From Bacillota bacterium (GTDB lineage Bacteria > Bacillota > Clostridia > Acetivibrionales > DSM-1351), in assembly GCA_023441625.1 (NCBI GenBank), contig JAEZOA010000053.1, positions 1 to 14,010 on the forward strand: a stretch of DNA of 14,010 bases, written 5' to 3'. Below the pieces are notes generated by a model that worked only from the letters and a program-made list of their open reading frames with translations, was not told where the DNA came from and searched no databases. Shown here piece after piece: positions 13,362-14,010 of this stretch. The position numbers and the translations under genes were made by a program. Within the stretch, counting starts at the first letter, position 1. Each line of letters starts with the position of its first letter.

Positions 13362-13456
13362 TTGAGGTTATTCTAAACTTCTGTAGAAATAAACATAATA
13401 TTGAAAATGAAGATCGCTCTACTCAAATTGCTGTCTTACTATTTATAACCAGCTAA
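13358..13456 (+). CDS. Short frame overlapping the preceding one by TTGA, probable fragment
   Basis: TTG 13358 follows a near-perfect ribosome site AAGGAGGT (13344-13351) by six bases and overlaps the TGA of the previous frame in the sequence TTGA, the arrangement of translationally coupled genes. The product is only 32 residues (MIEVILNFCRNKHNIENEDR and then STQIAVLLFITS). The signal for translation is better than the length, so it is probably the start of a longer gene cut by a deletion before the helicase fragment at about 13509. Confidence 0.35.
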   Translation: MIEVILNFCRNKHNIENEDRSTQIAVLLFITS

Positions 13457-13508
13457 CTATAATTGTAATATAGAAATTTATGAAATGAAGCTCAATCTTG
13501 GATTATAA

Positions 13509-14010
13509 AAGAATATCAGACACGTATTCATTTTGCATGGAGACAATACTGATAAAGAAAATGCTGAAATCAGAGTGTCTCTAAAAGTAGTTAAAAAGGA
13601 TGAAAGCCTTATTCTGGTAGCAACAGGACAGAAAATTGGAGAAGACTTTGATTTTCCAAGACTTGACGTACTGATGTTAGCTGCACCGGTTTCTTTTGAA
13701 GGACGTTTGGAACAATATGTTGGACGATTGAATCGAGATTATGAAGGAAAAGAAGCAGTTTATGTCTATGATTATATAGATTCTCACATTAGATGTTTTG
13801 ATAATATGTATGCAAAGCGTTTATGAACCTACAGGAAGACTGGATTTACATTATGGACTGGCGAGGAGGCTACAAAGCAAATTACAAATGCAATATATGA
13901 CTCCGGTAACTACGTTGAAGTATTCGAACGGGATATTATTGAAGCGGAAAAGAAGATTGTAATCTCAAGTCCTGAAATTATTCCTGATAAGATTGAACGA
14001 TTGATATTTC
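13509..14010 (+). pseudogene. Superfamily 2 helicase with PLD-like region, broken remnant (runs off the right edge)
   Basis: The frame opens after a TAA (13506-13508) and reads KNIRHVFILHGDNTDKENAE. Helicase motif V (VATGQKIGEDFDFPRLD) and motif VI (QYVGRLNRDYEGK) follow. A TGA at 13824-13826 interrupts the frame exactly where an arginine is expected (AKRL-stop-TYRKTGF). Downstream the same frame stays open to the edge and reads SGNYVEVFERDIIEAEKKIV and ISSPEIIPDKIERLIF, which looks like the start of a phospholipase-D-like nuclease region. The N-terminal helicase core (motifs I-IV) is missing from the window. Relatives that I recall are large helicase-PLD proteins in restriction or conflict (TOTE-type) loci. 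It lies in one frame, so loss of the N terminus plus one point mutation explain its state. Confidence 0.65.

Noticed and set aside
1..14010. CRISPR arrays, tRNA or rRNA genes
   Set aside because: No regularly spaced repeats, no tRNA cloverleaf and no rRNA-like sequence were found on either strand.

Overview
The window is AT-rich DNA from a low-GC Gram-positive bacterium, most likely a member of Clostridia near the Lachnospiraceae. This rests on gene order (rpsK-rpsD-rpoA-rplQ-ecfA1-ecfA2-ecfT-truA-rplM-rpsI, the classic Firmicutes ribosomal block), a four-cysteine ribosomal protein S4, an enlarged L17, and strong Shine-Dalgarno sites with frequent GTG/TTG starts. The genus cannot be fixed from sequence alone.

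Left part (1-9036) is conserved housekeeping DNA: the end of rpsK, then rpsD, rpoA and rplQ; an energy-coupling factor (ECF) vitamin/metal transporter core (two ATPases and the membrane subunit EcfT); the tRNA pseudouridine synthase TruA; and the rplM-rpsI pair, closed by a very good intrinsic terminator. Two genes break this order. An RsmC-like methyltransferase sits on the opposite strand between the two ECF ATPase genes and ends one base from ecfA1. A histidine kinase that begins directly at its HAMP region, with no sensor or membrane part, lies between truA and rplM. Structured leaders precede rpsD, ecfA1 and rplM.

Right part (9037-14010) is accessory DNA. It holds a 60-residue two-helix membrane protein, an 18-nt tandem repeat, a short scrap matching the C-terminal end of a type I restriction specificity subunit (HsdS), a 592-residue helical protein of unknown function, a gene-poor block of five consecutive hairpins that looks richer in G+C than its surroundings, a decayed CPCG (SEC-C-like) reading frame, a complete nitrilase-superfamily amidohydrolase on the minus strand, and the remains of a superfamily 2 helicase-PLD protein cut by an in-frame TGA.

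The most informative signals are in the accessory part. The nitrilase gene has a near-consensus promoter and a 137-nt leader containing an intrinsic terminator, which suggests transcription attenuation. The HsdS and helicase-PLD fragments suggest that defence or conflict genes once occupied this chromosomal end of the ribosomal block and are now decaying. I see no complete undescribed defence system; the 592-residue protein, the hairpin block and the nitrilase leader are the best candidates for something new.
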